Positions 1 to 8,710 are shown, counted from the first letter of the stretch. The stretch: 64,000 nucleotides of DNA from CAYOZN01 sp964408455 (GCA_964408455.1 CAYOZN010000010.1:62001-126000), one strand, 5' to 3'. Program-made: numbers and translations. Notes: generated by a model not told the origin, from the sequence alone.

Positions 1-450
1 CCGCTCGGCGATCATCAGCCCGTCATCGCCGCTGAGGGCGCGCGGCTCCAGCACCTCCGGCCCGGGTGTCTTGCGCGTCACCAGGCGGTTCTTGATGATC
101 TTGTCTTCCTGCCGGCCGAGGCCCGTTTCCTCGTGCGCTTCTCGTGCCAGCGCGATGGCATTGGCCATCATCGACTCGCGGACGCTCGCGATGATGGCCT
201 TGCGCTGCTCGATGCCCACGCGGGAGAAGGCGCGATAGGCCGCGCCTGCGGCGGCGACGCATTCATCGACCGTCCGGAACACGCCGGCCGGATACTGCCC
301 CCCGCGCGCGACGGCGTCGGCCTGTGCAGGCGACAGGACCGGCCGCGCGGGCAGCTCGGCGCTCTGCGGGCCGGCGCCGCGGAGCCGCTGCACCAGCGCG
401 CGGGCGAGCGTATCGATCTGGTTATCCGAAAGGTGGGACATGTCGCTCAT
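1..450 (-). CDS. CoA-acylating aldehyde dehydrogenase (PduP/EutE-like), N-terminal part
   Basis: Partial gene running off the left edge; about 150 residues are visible, starting MSDMSHLSDNQIDTLARAL. The segment KNRLVTRKTPGPEVLEP followed by SGDDGLMIAER is characteristic of microcompartment-associated aldehyde dehydrogenases, which oxidise an aldehyde to acyl-CoA with NAD inside a protein shell. The first ~20 residues form a predicted amphipathic helix, then a Pro/Ala linker, as expected of an encapsulation peptide (inference). It lies 38 bp downstream of the BMC-P gene in the same orientation, so it belongs to the shell operon. In planctomycetes such loci process the lactaldehyde arising from fucose or rhamnose; the substrate here cannot be read from the fragment. 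A second in-frame ATG lies three codons in. Confidence 0.85.
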   Translation of the reverse strand, partial: MSDMSHLSDNQIDTLARALVQRLRGAGPQSAELPARPVLSPAQADAVARGGQYPAGVFRTVDECVAAAGAAYRAFSRVGIEQRKAIIASVRESMMANAIALAREAHEETGLGRQEDKIIKNRLVTRKTPGPEVLEPRALSGDDGLMIAER

Positions 451-488
451 GCCTGCCGCGCCGCGGGCCGAAACGGCTCAACGCAGCC

Positions 489-788
489 TCATCGTTCCGC
501 GTTCTTGCGATATTTCGTGTCGCCGCCCACTTCCCACTGGTCGACGATGGCCATGACGACCGCATCCACGGGCCGCTTGTCGGTGGCCACGGTCTGGCGT
601 GCGCTGGAGCCGCTGGCGTAGAGGACGATTTCGCCCTCGCCGGCGCCGACGGCATCGGCGGCGACGACGTAGGGGCCGTTGGCCTGCCCTTCGAGGTCGA
701 CGCCGCGCAGCAGCAGGAACTTCAGCCCACGGAGGCTGTCCTCCTTGCGGGTCGAGACGACGGTTCCGATGACGCGTGCCAGGTGCAT
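489..788 (-). CDS. Microcompartment pentameric shell protein (BMC-P, EutN/CcmL family)
   Basis: 99 residues, usual length for the family. Begins MHLARVIGTVVSTRKEDSL and contains GLKFLLLRGVDLEG and the AADAVGAGEGEIVLYASGSS stretch typical of EutN/CcmL vertex proteins. Five copies form a pentamer capping the vertices of the icosahedral shell. It sits between the BMC-H gene (135 bp upstream) and the aldehyde dehydrogenase (38 bp downstream). PVC-type loci usually have several BMC-P genes; others may lie beyond the left edge. Confidence 0.92.
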   Translation of the reverse strand: MHLARVIGTVVSTRKEDSLRGLKFLLLRGVDLEGQANGPYVVAADAVGAGEGEIVLYASGSSARQTVATDKRPVDAVVMAIVDQWEVGGDTKYRKNAER

Positions 789-923
789 GGATCAGTGTGG
801 TCGAAGGGCGAACCGTGTGCGGCGGAGTGTCAGGCGATTGGCGTTCGGCCAGCGGCGCGAGTGACGCGCAATCGGCAATTCGACAATCGCCCGGGCAATT
901 CGCCCGTCGCCGTTCATCAGGAC

Positions 924-1232
924 TTACTTGTTCCCCGCCTTCTTCGCCGCCTCGCCGCCGCGGCCCAGCGGCATGACCGAATCCACATTCGTGTGGGGGC
1001 GGGCGATGATGTGGACGGCGACGATCTCGCCGACGCGCGACGCCGCCGTCTGGCCGGCCTCGCACGCCGCCTTCACGGCAGCCACGTCTCCGCGGACGAT
1101 CGCCGTGGTGTAGCCGCCGCCGGTCTTTTCGTAGGCGACCAGTTCCACTCGTGCCGCCTTCACCATTGCGTCCGCCGCTTCCACGACCGCGGCAAAACTT
1201 CGAGTTTCGATCATCCCCAGTGCATCTGCCAT
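924..1232 (-). CDS. Microcompartment hexameric shell protein (BMC-H)
   Basis: 102 residues from MADALGMIETRSFAAVVEAA; a single BMC domain fills the first ~88 residues. The motifs GMIETRSFAA, YEKTGGGYTTAIVRGDV and VGEIVAVHIIARPH are those of facet-forming hexameric shell proteins. The short C-terminal tail is basic (GRGGEAAKKAGNK). The ATG at 1232 is chosen because the BMC fold starts immediately there; a TTG two codons upstream is also possible. It follows the tandem-domain shell gene by 88 bp. Confidence 0.93.
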   Translation of the reverse strand: MADALGMIETRSFAAVVEAADAMVKAARVELVAYEKTGGGYTTAIVRGDVAAVKAACEAGQTAASRVGEIVAVHIIARPHTNVDSVMPLGRGGEAAKKAGNK

Positions 1233-1320
1233 GTCCAAGGTCTCCGAAACAGACGGCCGGTCTTCAGCATCGAATGCGAGCAGCCGTTGTTGTAATGCAT
1301 TCTCGACAGTATGCCGGCGA

Positions 1321-1959
1321 TCAATGTGCCTTGCCGTGCTGGGCCGGCGTTCGACCGGTGACCGCCTCGATCGCCGCCTCCGAGGCACGATAACCCACGT
1401 CGATATCGCGTTCTTCACCGCCGAGGTAGACGCGTCCGAAGCTGCCGAAGGTGCGCACCTCCAGCACGTTGATGTTCGCGGCCTTTTCGGCTTCGTTCGC
1501 CGCCAGGGCCGCGTAGGCCGCGGGCTCCAGCTCCATGATGTAGAGCGAGTGGCCCGGCAGGATCATGTTGCCGTGCCGCATGCGGTTAATGAGTTGCGTC
1601 TGGTAGGGATCGATGTTGCGAATCACCTGGCTCGACGAAACACGCGGCTTGTGCCGGTCGGTCTCCTTCAGCTCGAGGGCATCGAGAATCGCGCGGCCGG
1701 CGTCGCGGATGTCCGCCTGCGATTCGGAATGAATCTCCAGCAGGCCGTGCAACCGCTCGACGATCTGCATGCCGGGCGTGACGTGCGTGTTCTTCAGGGC
1801 GATGTCGGTGACGCGATTGATCTCGATGCCCGGGGAGATCTCGACGAAGAGTGAGGCCTGTCCGCTCGTGGGCAGAAAGCCCTGTGCGACGGTCGCCAGG
1901 AACGCGGCGAATTGCGGCTGAAGGGCGTCGAGGAAGACGTACGATCGAAGATCAACCAT
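1321..1959 (-). CDS. Tandem-domain microcompartment shell protein (BMC-T-like)
   Basis: 212 residues starting MVDLRSYVFLDALQPQFAAF. It has two related halves. The first (about 1-95) contains SLFVEISPGIEINRVTDIAL and GMQIVERLHGLLEIHS; the second (about 108-205) contains SLYIMELEPAAYAALAANEA and ANINVLEVRTFGSFGRVYL. I recognise this as the double-BMC-domain protein seen beside BMC-H genes in planctomycete clusters, a pseudohexameric trimer that may form a gated pore. The start at 1959 is preferred over one 17 codons upstream because that extension is Arg-rich with no similarity. It is the first visible gene of the shell operon. Confidence 0.8.
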   Translation of the reverse strand: MVDLRSYVFLDALQPQFAAFLATVAQGFLPTSGQASLFVEISPGIEINRVTDIALKNTHVTPGMQIVERLHGLLEIHSESQADIRDAGRAILDALELKETDRHKPRVSSSQVIRNIDPYQTQLINRMRHGNMILPGHSLYIMELEPAAYAALAANEAEKAANINVLEVRTFGSFGRVYLGGEERDIDVGYRASEAAIEAVTGRTPAQHGKAH

Positions 1960-2159
1960 GCCGTGCAACACCCCGCTAGGTGACCGCGCCGCGCTGCGGC
2001 ACGGCCGCAAACGGCGGAAGGTTACGCGCGCGACATGCGTATGTCAATTGGGAGCAGGGATTGCAGGGCGATGCCACGTGACTCGCACGAAGGCAGGCCT
2101 TCTGAGCCGAACCGGGGCAAATCGGCCGTGGCGCGGATCGGACGGCACGCGGGGCGCGA
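1960..2159. other. Intergenic, presumed upstream region of the shell operon
   Basis: 200 bp between the stop of the anchor-B protein gene and the start of the microcompartment operon, both on the minus strand. No convincing gene, terminator or recognised promoter was identified. Confidence 0.4.
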
Positions 2160-4496
2160 TCAGGGAGCAAGCAGCGCCGAGACAAAACCGGCGGCGTCAT
2201 CACTCGTGATGGCGCTGTCGCCGGTGTAGTCACCCGCGCAAATCTGATTCGCCGACGGGGAACCGAGGACGGCCGCAACAAAGGCGGAAACGTCCGATCC
2301 GTTGGTGGCGCCGTCGGCATTCAGATCGCCGCTGGGCCCGGCGCAATCGGGCTCGCAAAGCAGACTGGTCAGGGAGAAGCCGTCGAGCCCGGCCTCGACC
2401 ACCGTCTGCGGATTGGCATCGTTGACGGTGAAGCGCAGAACGGTGTTGGCGGTGGGCGTCACTCCGGCAAGCTGCAACGCCTCTGCGGAGATGGCGTGAG
2501 TCAGCCACGCTCCGGCGTTGTCAGTATGCGCGGCAATGGGCGTCCAGGTTCCGCTGCCGCCGGTGGTATTGATCTCGACCAGCATCCGATCGGCGCCGCC
2601 GGCGTCGGTCAACCGCAGGTAGTAGCGGTACTCGATGCCGGCGTTGTCCATCGACATGTCGAGCACCGGCGATGTCAAGCGGACGGCGCCGCCATCCACG
2701 TCGGTGTTGTAGGGCTGTGGATAGGCGGGATTGTTGAGATTCTCGGTGAGCCAGCACTGACCGCTGCCATCGCCGTCGGCCGTGGGGCCGTAGGGCCAGT
2801 TTGGATCGACGAACGGCACGCCGCGCTGCCAATCGCCGGCGGTCGCCCCCAGATTGCTGGGCGTCCAGCCGTTGTCGGTTTCAAAATCGTCGAACAGGGC
2901 GACGGAACCGCCGAAAGCGCTCACCGCCTGGTAGGCGGTGGCGGGCGCAGCCATTGGATTGGTGTATTCGTCTCCCTCGCTGGTTTCGGCGCTGACATAG
3001 AAGCTGATCGACTGGCCGCAAGTCTGCGCGGGAAGCTCGGCCAGGTACTCGTTCGGCGATAGTTGCGCCATCGCGGTTGCCTGAAAACCGGAGCCGCTGT
3101 CGACGTACAACATGCCGGTGCCCGGTTGCGGCAGGGCAACACCACCGGACTCCACGACGACGCGGAAGCTGGTGGATCCGTCGGGGAAGGCATGGCTCGG
3201 CACACCGTCCGGGAAGGTGAACTTCAGCGACTTCAGTGCCGCCGACGGATCGAGCACGAACAGGCCCCGGTTCAGATCGCTGACGATGACCGTGCCGCTG
3301 GGGAAATAGGGATAGTTGCTCCAGGCGCCGTTGAACGTCGCGCTGTTGCTGTTTGGATAGGTATCAAAGTAGCCGACTTCAAATGGGGCCGTCGGATCGA
3401 GGGCGTTGAAGATTCGCAGGCCGGAGCGGTAGTTGGCCGCGTAGATGAAGCCATCCCGCGTGTACAGATTGTGGTCGATGGCAGTGTTGCCATTGGTGTA
3501 GGTGCCGACTTCGACCGGATTGGCAATGTCGCTCACGTCGATGACGCGCGTGGTGGTGGTGGGAATGTTGGGGTTGTTCTGCTCGTCGAGTTCGTCGTCG
3601 AGATAGAAGTAGTGCCGGTCTGGTGACAGCCAGCCCTGATGCGAATAGGCCGAGTTTGAGTAGAAGTAGCGCGCGACCAGGAAGATGTTGCCCTTGTTCG
3701 TCACGTCGAGGATGTCCAGCGCCGTTTCGACGCTGCCGTTGTTGTATCCGGCACAGCAGAAGGCGATCTGGCGGCCGGCATAGGGGCCCTCGGTGTAGGT
3801 GACGACCTGTGCATCGTGAACGTATCGATCCTGCCAGGTGGCGACATGGACCGGTGCCGCCGGATTGGCCAGGCTGTAGATGCGAAGGCCCATGCCGTTG
3901 ATGCCGCCGCAGCGATAGAGAAAGCCGCTGGTGGTGTCGATGGCCACGTTGTGCGTCGCCACCGAACCGCCCGTCGTCACATTAGGAAGCTCGACGATGC
4001 GGTTGCTCGTGGCATCGATGTTCGACATGTCAAACACCTGGATGCCCGCGCCGGCGGCCAGTCCGGCGTTATCCTGATTGATGGCGTATGCGAAGGAACC
4101 GTACGTTTTGATATCGCGCCAGAGGCTGTTCGGCCCGGGAAAGACCTGCACGATCTGGGCATTGGCCGGATCGGTGATCTCGACGAAGGCCGTGGCATTG
4201 GACAGGCCGACGATGGCGTATTCCCGGCCGCCAGGAGAGGTGTAGCCCCAGCAATCGTTGCCGCTGTCGGCATTCGTGCCGAAATCGGGAATGCTGATCC
4301 AACTCTTCAGCACGACGTTGACGGCTTCAAAAGGATCGCCGCGCGGGGCGGGCTCCTGGCCGCTGATCCAGCCCGGACCCTGATAGGGCGGTTCGTAATC
4401 GAGGATCTTCGGATCGTCGGGATGTGCCAGCAATGCGGCAGTCCACGACGAAAGGCACGCGATCACGCACACGAAAGCGACCGGCGAACGCTTCAT
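2160..4496 (-). CDS. Secreted choice-of-anchor-B family protein with LVIVD repeats and dockerin-like tail
   Basis: 778 residues. The N-terminus MKRSPVAFVCVIACLSSW is a signal peptide. Residues ~60-430 form a beta-propeller of LVIVD-type repeats (for example GLSNATAFVEITDPANAQIV and IQVFDMSNIDAT), as in the choice-of-anchor-B family. An immunoglobulin-like/sugar-binding-like segment follows. The C-terminus has two EF-hand-like loops, GDLNADGATNGSDVSAFV and GDYTGDSAITSDDAAGFV, the dockerin-like Ca-binding module common at the ends of planctomycete exported proteins. The ATG at 4496 is preceded by GGAGCGGG and directly begins the signal peptide. Role in anchoring or adhesion is inferred. Confidence 0.85.
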   Translation of the reverse strand: MKRSPVAFVCVIACLSSWTAALLAHPDDPKILDYEPPYQGPGWISGQEPAPRGDPFEAVNVVLKSWISIPDFGTNADSGNDCWGYTSPGGREYAIVGLSNATAFVEITDPANAQIVQVFPGPNSLWRDIKTYGSFAYAINQDNAGLAAGAGIQVFDMSNIDATSNRIVELPNVTTGGSVATHNVAIDTTSGFLYRCGGINGMGLRIYSLANPAAPVHVATWQDRYVHDAQVVTYTEGPYAGRQIAFCCAGYNNGSVETALDILDVTNKGNIFLVARYFYSNSAYSHQGWLSPDRHYFYLDDELDEQNNPNIPTTTTRVIDVSDIANPVEVGTYTNGNTAIDHNLYTRDGFIYAANYRSGLRIFNALDPTAPFEVGYFDTYPNSNSATFNGAWSNYPYFPSGTVIVSDLNRGLFVLDPSAALKSLKFTFPDGVPSHAFPDGSTSFRVVVESGGVALPQPGTGMLYVDSGSGFQATAMAQLSPNEYLAELPAQTCGQSISFYVSAETSEGDEYTNPMAAPATAYQAVSAFGGSVALFDDFETDNGWTPSNLGATAGDWQRGVPFVDPNWPYGPTADGDGSGQCWLTENLNNPAYPQPYNTDVDGGAVRLTSPVLDMSMDNAGIEYRYYLRLTDAGGADRMLVEINTTGGSGTWTPIAAHTDNAGAWLTHAISAEALQLAGVTPTANTVLRFTVNDANPQTVVEAGLDGFSLTSLLCEPDCAGPSGDLNADGATNGSDVSAFVAAVLGSPSANQICAGDYTGDSAITSDDAAGFVSALLAP

Positions 4497-4599
4497 GAAC
4501 CCGCTCCGTAATGGCCCGGGATGCAATGTAGTTTTATTAAGGGGGACGTCCGGATAAGGGGGCGGCCACCACTCCACAACTACCCATTACTGTAACCAG

Positions 4600-4611
4600 A
4601 CGGCCGGCCGT
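4600..4611. repeat. 12-bp perfect palindrome
   Basis: ACGGCCGGCCGT lies between the peroxidase stop and the anchor-B gene start, followed on the plus strand by TTTT. It could be a short hairpin or a protein-binding site; orientation does not favour a terminator for the minus-strand genes. Confidence 0.3.
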
Positions 4612-4636
4612 TTTCCATAGGCGGGGCTTAGGGCGA

Positions 4637-5980
4637 TCAAACGCCCGGCAACGGGCTGGCCGGCGGCTTCAGAAGGGCGGGGTCGATTTCGACATCCGTG
4701 AGGGACATTAGAAAGGAGCGAAGATCGTTCTGGGCCCATTCGGTGAGAAAGAGCGGCTGGAGTATCGTCTCGTCGTGATGGCCGACGGGCAGGGCATGAT
4801 CAAACGTTGAATAGTGCGTAATCACTTCTGCAAGGCTCGCAAACTGCCCCTGGTGCATGTAGGGCGCCGTCAGCGCGATATTCCGCAGCGTCGGTGTTTT
4901 GAATCGCCCCCAGTTTTCGGGGCCGTTGGCCAGGTAAGCGATCTTCTGGCAGGCGCCGTCGGAGCGGTCGTCGCTGTGCGGACCGGTGGCATTGAACGCG
5001 TCGGCGACGACGCGGGCTGCGCCGGCAAACCGGCCGGCATCGGCCGCGTCGCCGCCCTCGCGGGGCGCGACGCGCACGCTGTGAAACTCACCATCGCTGA
5101 AGTTCGGTCCGCTGTGGCAGAGACGGCACTGGCCGATACCGATGAAGGTGCGCAGCCCGCGCTGCGCGGCATCGGAAAGTGTCGCCAGTTTGGCAGCATC
5201 GTGCTCGCGCAGCCCCTCGACGAAGATGTCGAACTTCGAGCGCCGGCTGACAATCTTTCGCTCATAGGCCGCGATCGCCTTTGCCGCGTTGACCAGCACG
5301 CTCGTGACAGCATTCCGATCGGCCTCGGCCATGGCGCTCCAGGCAGCATGATGCGGTTCATCGGGCGAAACGGTCGCCGGCATTCCCGCGGTGGGGAAGC
5401 GCGAGGCGTCCTGCATCGGCGGCAGGGGACCGAAGATGTCTTCATATGCCTGGCGGTAGTCTGCATCGCGATAGAGCAGGTGGGCGAGGCCGAGGCGCGT
5501 GAACCCGTGTTCCAGGTTGCGCTCGAGCGGCTGCACGGCCTGCGCCCAAAGCGAATCGGCGCGTCCGTCCCAGAAGTACCAGCGGTTGTACGCCGCGTTC
5601 CAGATCGAGGGCGTGTGCCGGGTGCCGAGGCCCATTCCCTCGGCGAGGGGCTTGCCGTCGGCAAAGCCTTTTGCCGGATCGTGACAGGTGGCGCACGACA
5701 CCTTGCCGTTGCCGGACAGCCGCCCGTCGAAATAGAGGGCGTGACCCAGCCGCACGGCCCGCGGATCGTCGGCGAATCGATTGGTGGTGTCGGGCGGCGG
5801 GTCGGGGAGCGGAGAATGCTGGAGGATCAGGGAAATCTCCGCGTCGCTGAATTCGACGGCCGTCTTGATCGCCGATGCCTGCACCGGGACGCCAAGCGTC
5901 GAACGCTGCTCCACGGTCCGGGCGCAGTGTATGCCGGACGCGATGATGAGCAGCAGACTGAATGCGATCAGGTGTTTCAT
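4637..5980 (-). CDS. Di-haem cytochrome c peroxidase / MauG family protein
   Basis: 447 residues with an N-terminal signal peptide (MKHLIAFSLLLIIASGIHC), so periplasmic. Two c-type haem sites are visible: CATCH near residue 96 and CRLCH near residue 285, the spacing of bacterial di-haem peroxidases. GHALYFDGRLSGNGKVSCAT and FKTPTLRNIALTAPYMHQGQ are family hallmarks. These enzymes reduce peroxide or oxidise cofactors in partner proteins. Its ATG overlaps the TGA of the upstream YtkA-like gene (ATGA), indicating translational coupling. Confidence 0.93.
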   Translation of the reverse strand: MKHLIAFSLLLIIASGIHCARTVEQRSTLGVPVQASAIKTAVEFSDAEISLILQHSPLPDPPPDTTNRFADDPRAVRLGHALYFDGRLSGNGKVSCATCHDPAKGFADGKPLAEGMGLGTRHTPSIWNAAYNRWYFWDGRADSLWAQAVQPLERNLEHGFTRLGLAHLLYRDADYRQAYEDIFGPLPPMQDASRFPTAGMPATVSPDEPHHAAWSAMAEADRNAVTSVLVNAAKAIAAYERKIVSRRSKFDIFVEGLREHDAAKLATLSDAAQRGLRTFIGIGQCRLCHSGPNFSDGEFHSVRVAPREGGDAADAGRFAGAARVVADAFNATGPHSDDRSDGACQKIAYLANGPENWGRFKTPTLRNIALTAPYMHQGQFASLAEVITHYSTFDHALPVGHHDETILQPLFLTEWAQNDLRSFLMSLTDVEIDPALLKPPASPLPGV

Positions 5981-6486
5981 TCCAGGTTGATGTCGGCCTG
6001 TGCGCGCTCGATCACGGGGCCTGTTCCCACGTCAAAGTATAACTGCCAATGACCGGGCATGTGAAACAGCATGCCGTCCACGCGGTAAAGGCCGCCGCCC
6101 AGCGGCGTGACCTTCGGCCGGGTGTTCATGCCGTGACCATGGGCGGGCATGCCGGCATCGGCCGATAGCGTCAGCGCCTGCTCTCTTGCGATGGCCTCGC
6201 CGGCAAGCGGCTTCACCTGAACCGAAAGCGAGAAAAGCTCGTTCATCGGAATGGGATCGGGCTCGGGCGTGAATTGCACTTCGAAACTGCCGCCGTTGCT
6301 GTGGATGGTTCGCGCGTCGGTGCGAGGCGCATCGGCGGCGCGGGTCGACGTGGTGGCGGACGAATTCGTCTCGGGGGTTCGGCAGCTCCACATGGGGGCA
6401 ACGAAGGATGCCGCGGCGGCGAGCCAAACCCAGGTCCGCCCGCGTGCAGTCGCGCGAATGTGTACGATTCCGCGTTCGCTGATCAT
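5977..6486 (-). CDS. YtkA-like domain exported protein
   Basis: 169 residues. An N-terminal hydrophobic segment (about 18-34) is followed by a Ser/Thr/Ala-rich linker and a beta-sandwich domain (about 60-165) with GMPAHGHGMNTRPKV and GMLFHMPGHWQLYFDV, the His/Met-rich signature of YtkA-like domains found with copper and cytochrome proteins. It overlaps by 4 bp both the upstream NHL gene and the downstream di-haem peroxidase, so the three are one translationally coupled unit. Metal or cytochrome support is inferred from family and context. Confidence 0.8.
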   Translation of the reverse strand: MISERGIVHIRATARGRTWVWLAAAASFVAPMWSCRTPETNSSATTSTRAADAPRTDARTIHSNGGSFEVQFTPEPDPIPMNELFSLSVQVKPLAGEAIAREQALTLSADAGMPAHGHGMNTRPKVTPLGGGLYRVDGMLFHMPGHWQLYFDVGTGPVIERAQADINLE

Positions 6487-8477
6487 GGCTGCTCGCTCCG
6501 CCGGCCGGTCCGACGGGCCGGTGCTGTAAACAATCGCGATCCAAAGACGCGTCGGAAGGCCCCATTTACGTCAAAAATTGCGCCACGATGGTTGCCGTAA
6601 TCGATCGCGATCAGCTCGCGATCGCCCAGCCGGCGGATCGCGCCGGGGCGGCGCAGCTCGCCGGGGCCGAGACCCGGCTTGGACCAGCCTCGCACCAGCG
6701 CGCCTTCGCCGTCGAGCTCGATGATGCGATCGGCGGCAGCATCGCTGACCAGCACGCCGCCGCCGCTCAGCACGCAAATGCCCATGGGCCGGGCATGTGC
6801 CTCGCCATGGTTCAGGTTCCAGATAAAGCGCGTCTCACCGCCGAGTGTCAAACCAATGACCCGGCCATGTGCCGCATCAGCTGCCAGTAGTGTGGCACCA
6901 TCGGCGGACAACACGATGTCCACGAGGCAGCGCGGTCCCTCGGCGGCGGCCTTCTCGTCAAGCCAGACGCCCTTCAGGTTCAGGGAAGCATCGAACGTCA
7001 GCACGGCGCCGGTGCGCAGATCGGATACGAAAATACCGTCCGGCCCGAGGGCGATCGCCGCCGGTTCGAAGACGGGCAGGCGCGCCAGGCGCTTGTCACT
7101 CGCCCTGAGAGCGTCGAACTTCACCACGCGCTTCAGCCGGGCCATGTCCGGCACGAACGACAAATCGCCGGGCTCCGGCAGCTTCAACGCGAACTCGCAG
7201 AGCCTCCGGTTGCCCGCGTCCGACACGTACAGCACCGACCGCTCGACGTCGAGACGCGCGCCGGCGGGACGGATGAACTGCCCCGGGGCCATGCCGCGCT
7301 GGCCGATGGTCGAAATCATGACCGGCTCTTCGCGCGACGCATCGTAGATGGCGATTTTGTCGGTCTCCAGCTCGCCGGTCACCAGGAATCGGCCGCCGAC
7401 GTCGGCCCACGGCGTGAAGTGCGAACCGCCGGATGGATCGAGTCCGATGAACGGATTCTGCGGCGGCTTCTGCCCCGGCGGCATGCGGTCGAAGATCTGC
7501 ACGCGATCCTCGAAGGGCTCGCACACGACGGCAAACGAGCCGTCTGGCGCAATCGCGACGGCACTTGGATAATGCAGCCGGCCCTCGCCCTCGCGCGGGC
7601 GATAGGCGTGCAGGCCCCACTGCCAGGCCGGCGACCCGTTGGCGTCGAAGACCTGCACCCGGTGGTTCAGTCGCTCGGCGATGAAGAAATGCCCGCCGCG
7701 GGCTGCCAGCCCGGCCGGTTCCAGCAACATGCCTACGAACGGCCCCGTTACGCAAAAGCTGGAGAGCCATTGTCCGTCGCCATTCAGTATCGCGAGGCGG
7801 TCCAGATCCCGATCGACGGCGATGATTCCGGATGCCATCGAGCTCACGCCGGACGGGCTGCGAAACTGTCCGGTGCCGGCTCCGAATGCACCCGTGCTCG
7901 AGAGCGCGCGACCATCCAAGGCGAAAACCTGGATGCGGGAATTCCCCGTATCGGCCACGACGATGCGGTCATCAGATGCAGATAGCCCGCCCGGGCAAAT
8001 CAGTTCGCCGTCTTCCGTTCCAAACGTGCCGAAATTCGATAAAAAGCGGCCGCCGGCATCGAACAGGCTGATGCGATTCAACCGGTTGTCGGCGACACAG
8101 ACGGTCCCGCTCGGTGTCAGCGCGATGGCAGTCGGCTCCAGGAACTGACCCGCCGCAGTGCCACGTTCGCCGAAGGTCAAAATGGTCCGGCCGGTCCGGT
8201 CGAAGACCGAGATGCGGGCCGCGTCCCGCTCGGCCAGGTAAATATGGCCGCGCTGGTCGATGGCCGCCGAGCAGGGACCGCGCAGGCCGGAAATGGTTGA
8301 GCTGTACCGCCCCAGCAGTCCCGCTGCACCGGCTTTGTCGGCCGGCCGGGAAGACGGGATTTGAGCGAGGGCCGGCGACGCGCCCAGCATCAGCGCGGCC
8401 GCAGCAGTCAGCCGCGGAATGGCCCGTCGCGTGATGGTCGCGAATGCCGAGAGATTATCGCGTGTGGATTCAGGCAC
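6483..8477 (-). CDS. Exported NHL-repeat beta-propeller protein
   Basis: About 664 residues from a proposed GTG at 8477. A signal peptide (RRAIPRLTAAAALMLGASPALAQ) is followed by many NHL-type repeats such as GQFLEPTAIALTPSGTVCVA and HYPSAVAIAPDGSFAVVCEP, forming one or two propellers. An in-frame ATG at 8537 exists, but it falls inside the loop of a strong terminator hairpin belonging to the upstream peptide gene. A later start is therefore more plausible; the exact start is uncertain. It is the first gene of the coupled NHL/YtkA/peroxidase set, and the propeller may bind a partner or polymer. Confidence 0.8.
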   Translation of the reverse strand: MPESTRDNLSAFATITRRAIPRLTAAAALMLGASPALAQIPSSRPADKAGAAGLLGRYSSTISGLRGPCSAAIDQRGHIYLAERDAARISVFDRTGRTILTFGERGTAAGQFLEPTAIALTPSGTVCVADNRLNRISLFDAGGRFLSNFGTFGTEDGELICPGGLSASDDRIVVADTGNSRIQVFALDGRALSSTGAFGAGTGQFRSPSGVSSMASGIIAVDRDLDRLAILNGDGQWLSSFCVTGPFVGMLLEPAGLAARGGHFFIAERLNHRVQVFDANGSPAWQWGLHAYRPREGEGRLHYPSAVAIAPDGSFAVVCEPFEDRVQIFDRMPPGQKPPQNPFIGLDPSGGSHFTPWADVGGRFLVTGELETDKIAIYDASREEPVMISTIGQRGMAPGQFIRPAGARLDVERSVLYVSDAGNRRLCEFALKLPEPGDLSFVPDMARLKRVVKFDALRASDKRLARLPVFEPAAIALGPDGIFVSDLRTGAVLTFDASLNLKGVWLDEKAAAEGPRCLVDIVLSADGATLLAADAAHGRVIGLTLGGETRFIWNLNHGEAHARPMGICVLSGGGVLVSDAAADRIIELDGEGALVRGWSKPGLGPGELRRPGAIRRLGDRELIAIDYGNHRGAIFDVNGAFRRVFGSRLFTAPARRTGRRSEQP

Positions 8478-8509
8478 CGGGTATCTCGCGATTCTGCAAT
8501 CGCATCTGC

Positions 8510-8561
8510 AAAAATAAAAAAGGCGCTCGGCGGTCAATGGCCGTCGGCGCCTTTTATTCTA
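8510..8561 (-). terminator. Rho-independent terminator of the 40-residue peptide gene
   Basis: Read on the minus strand, a GC-rich hairpin (GGCGCC...GAGCGCC arms at about 8523-8554) is followed by TTTTTTATTTTT. It lies 27 bp past the peptide stop codon. The opposite flank also carries TTTTA-like bases, so it could act in both directions. Confidence 0.8.
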
Positions 8562-8587
8562 TCCCGGCATCATGCCGTTGGGGCAAT

Positions 8588-8710
8588 TCAGAATACGCTC
8601 AATCCGTTGAACACGCCCGTCAGTCCCGAGAACAGAGCGCTCAGAAAGCCGCTGATGAACGTCAGGATTGAACTGACAAAACTCTCAAACGTGCCTCCCA
8701 GTTCGAACAT
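8588..8710 (-). CDS. 40-residue amphipathic hydrophobic peptide
   Basis: Encodes 40 residues (MFELGGTFESFVSSILTFIS, then GFLSALFSGLTGVFNGLSVF). It lacks Lys and Arg, is rich in Phe, Leu, Ser and Gly, and has a 3-4 periodicity suggesting an amphipathic or membrane-inserting helix. The ATG is preceded by AAAGGAG nine bases upstream, the best ribosome site in this part of the window, and the gene ends just before a strong intrinsic terminator. This makes a complete small transcription unit. No homologue is recognised. Possible roles include a membrane regulator peptide, a secreted surfactant-like peptide or a type I toxin; none can be chosen from sequence. Confidence 0.7.
   Translation of the reverse strand: MFELGGTFESFVSSILTFISGFLSALFSGLTGVFNGLSVF

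Noticed and set aside
23..262. Arg-rich 79-codon minus-strand frame
   Set aside because: Shadow of the aldehyde dehydrogenase in another frame of the same strand.
2496..4511. Long plus-strand frames opposite the anchor-B gene
   Set aside because: Composition like antisense shadows and no recognisable domain, while the minus strand has clear signal peptide, repeats and dockerin-like end.
8478..8537. ATG 8537 as start of the NHL protein
   Set aside because: It lies in the loop of a strong terminator and the extra residues precede a good signal peptide; a later start fits better.
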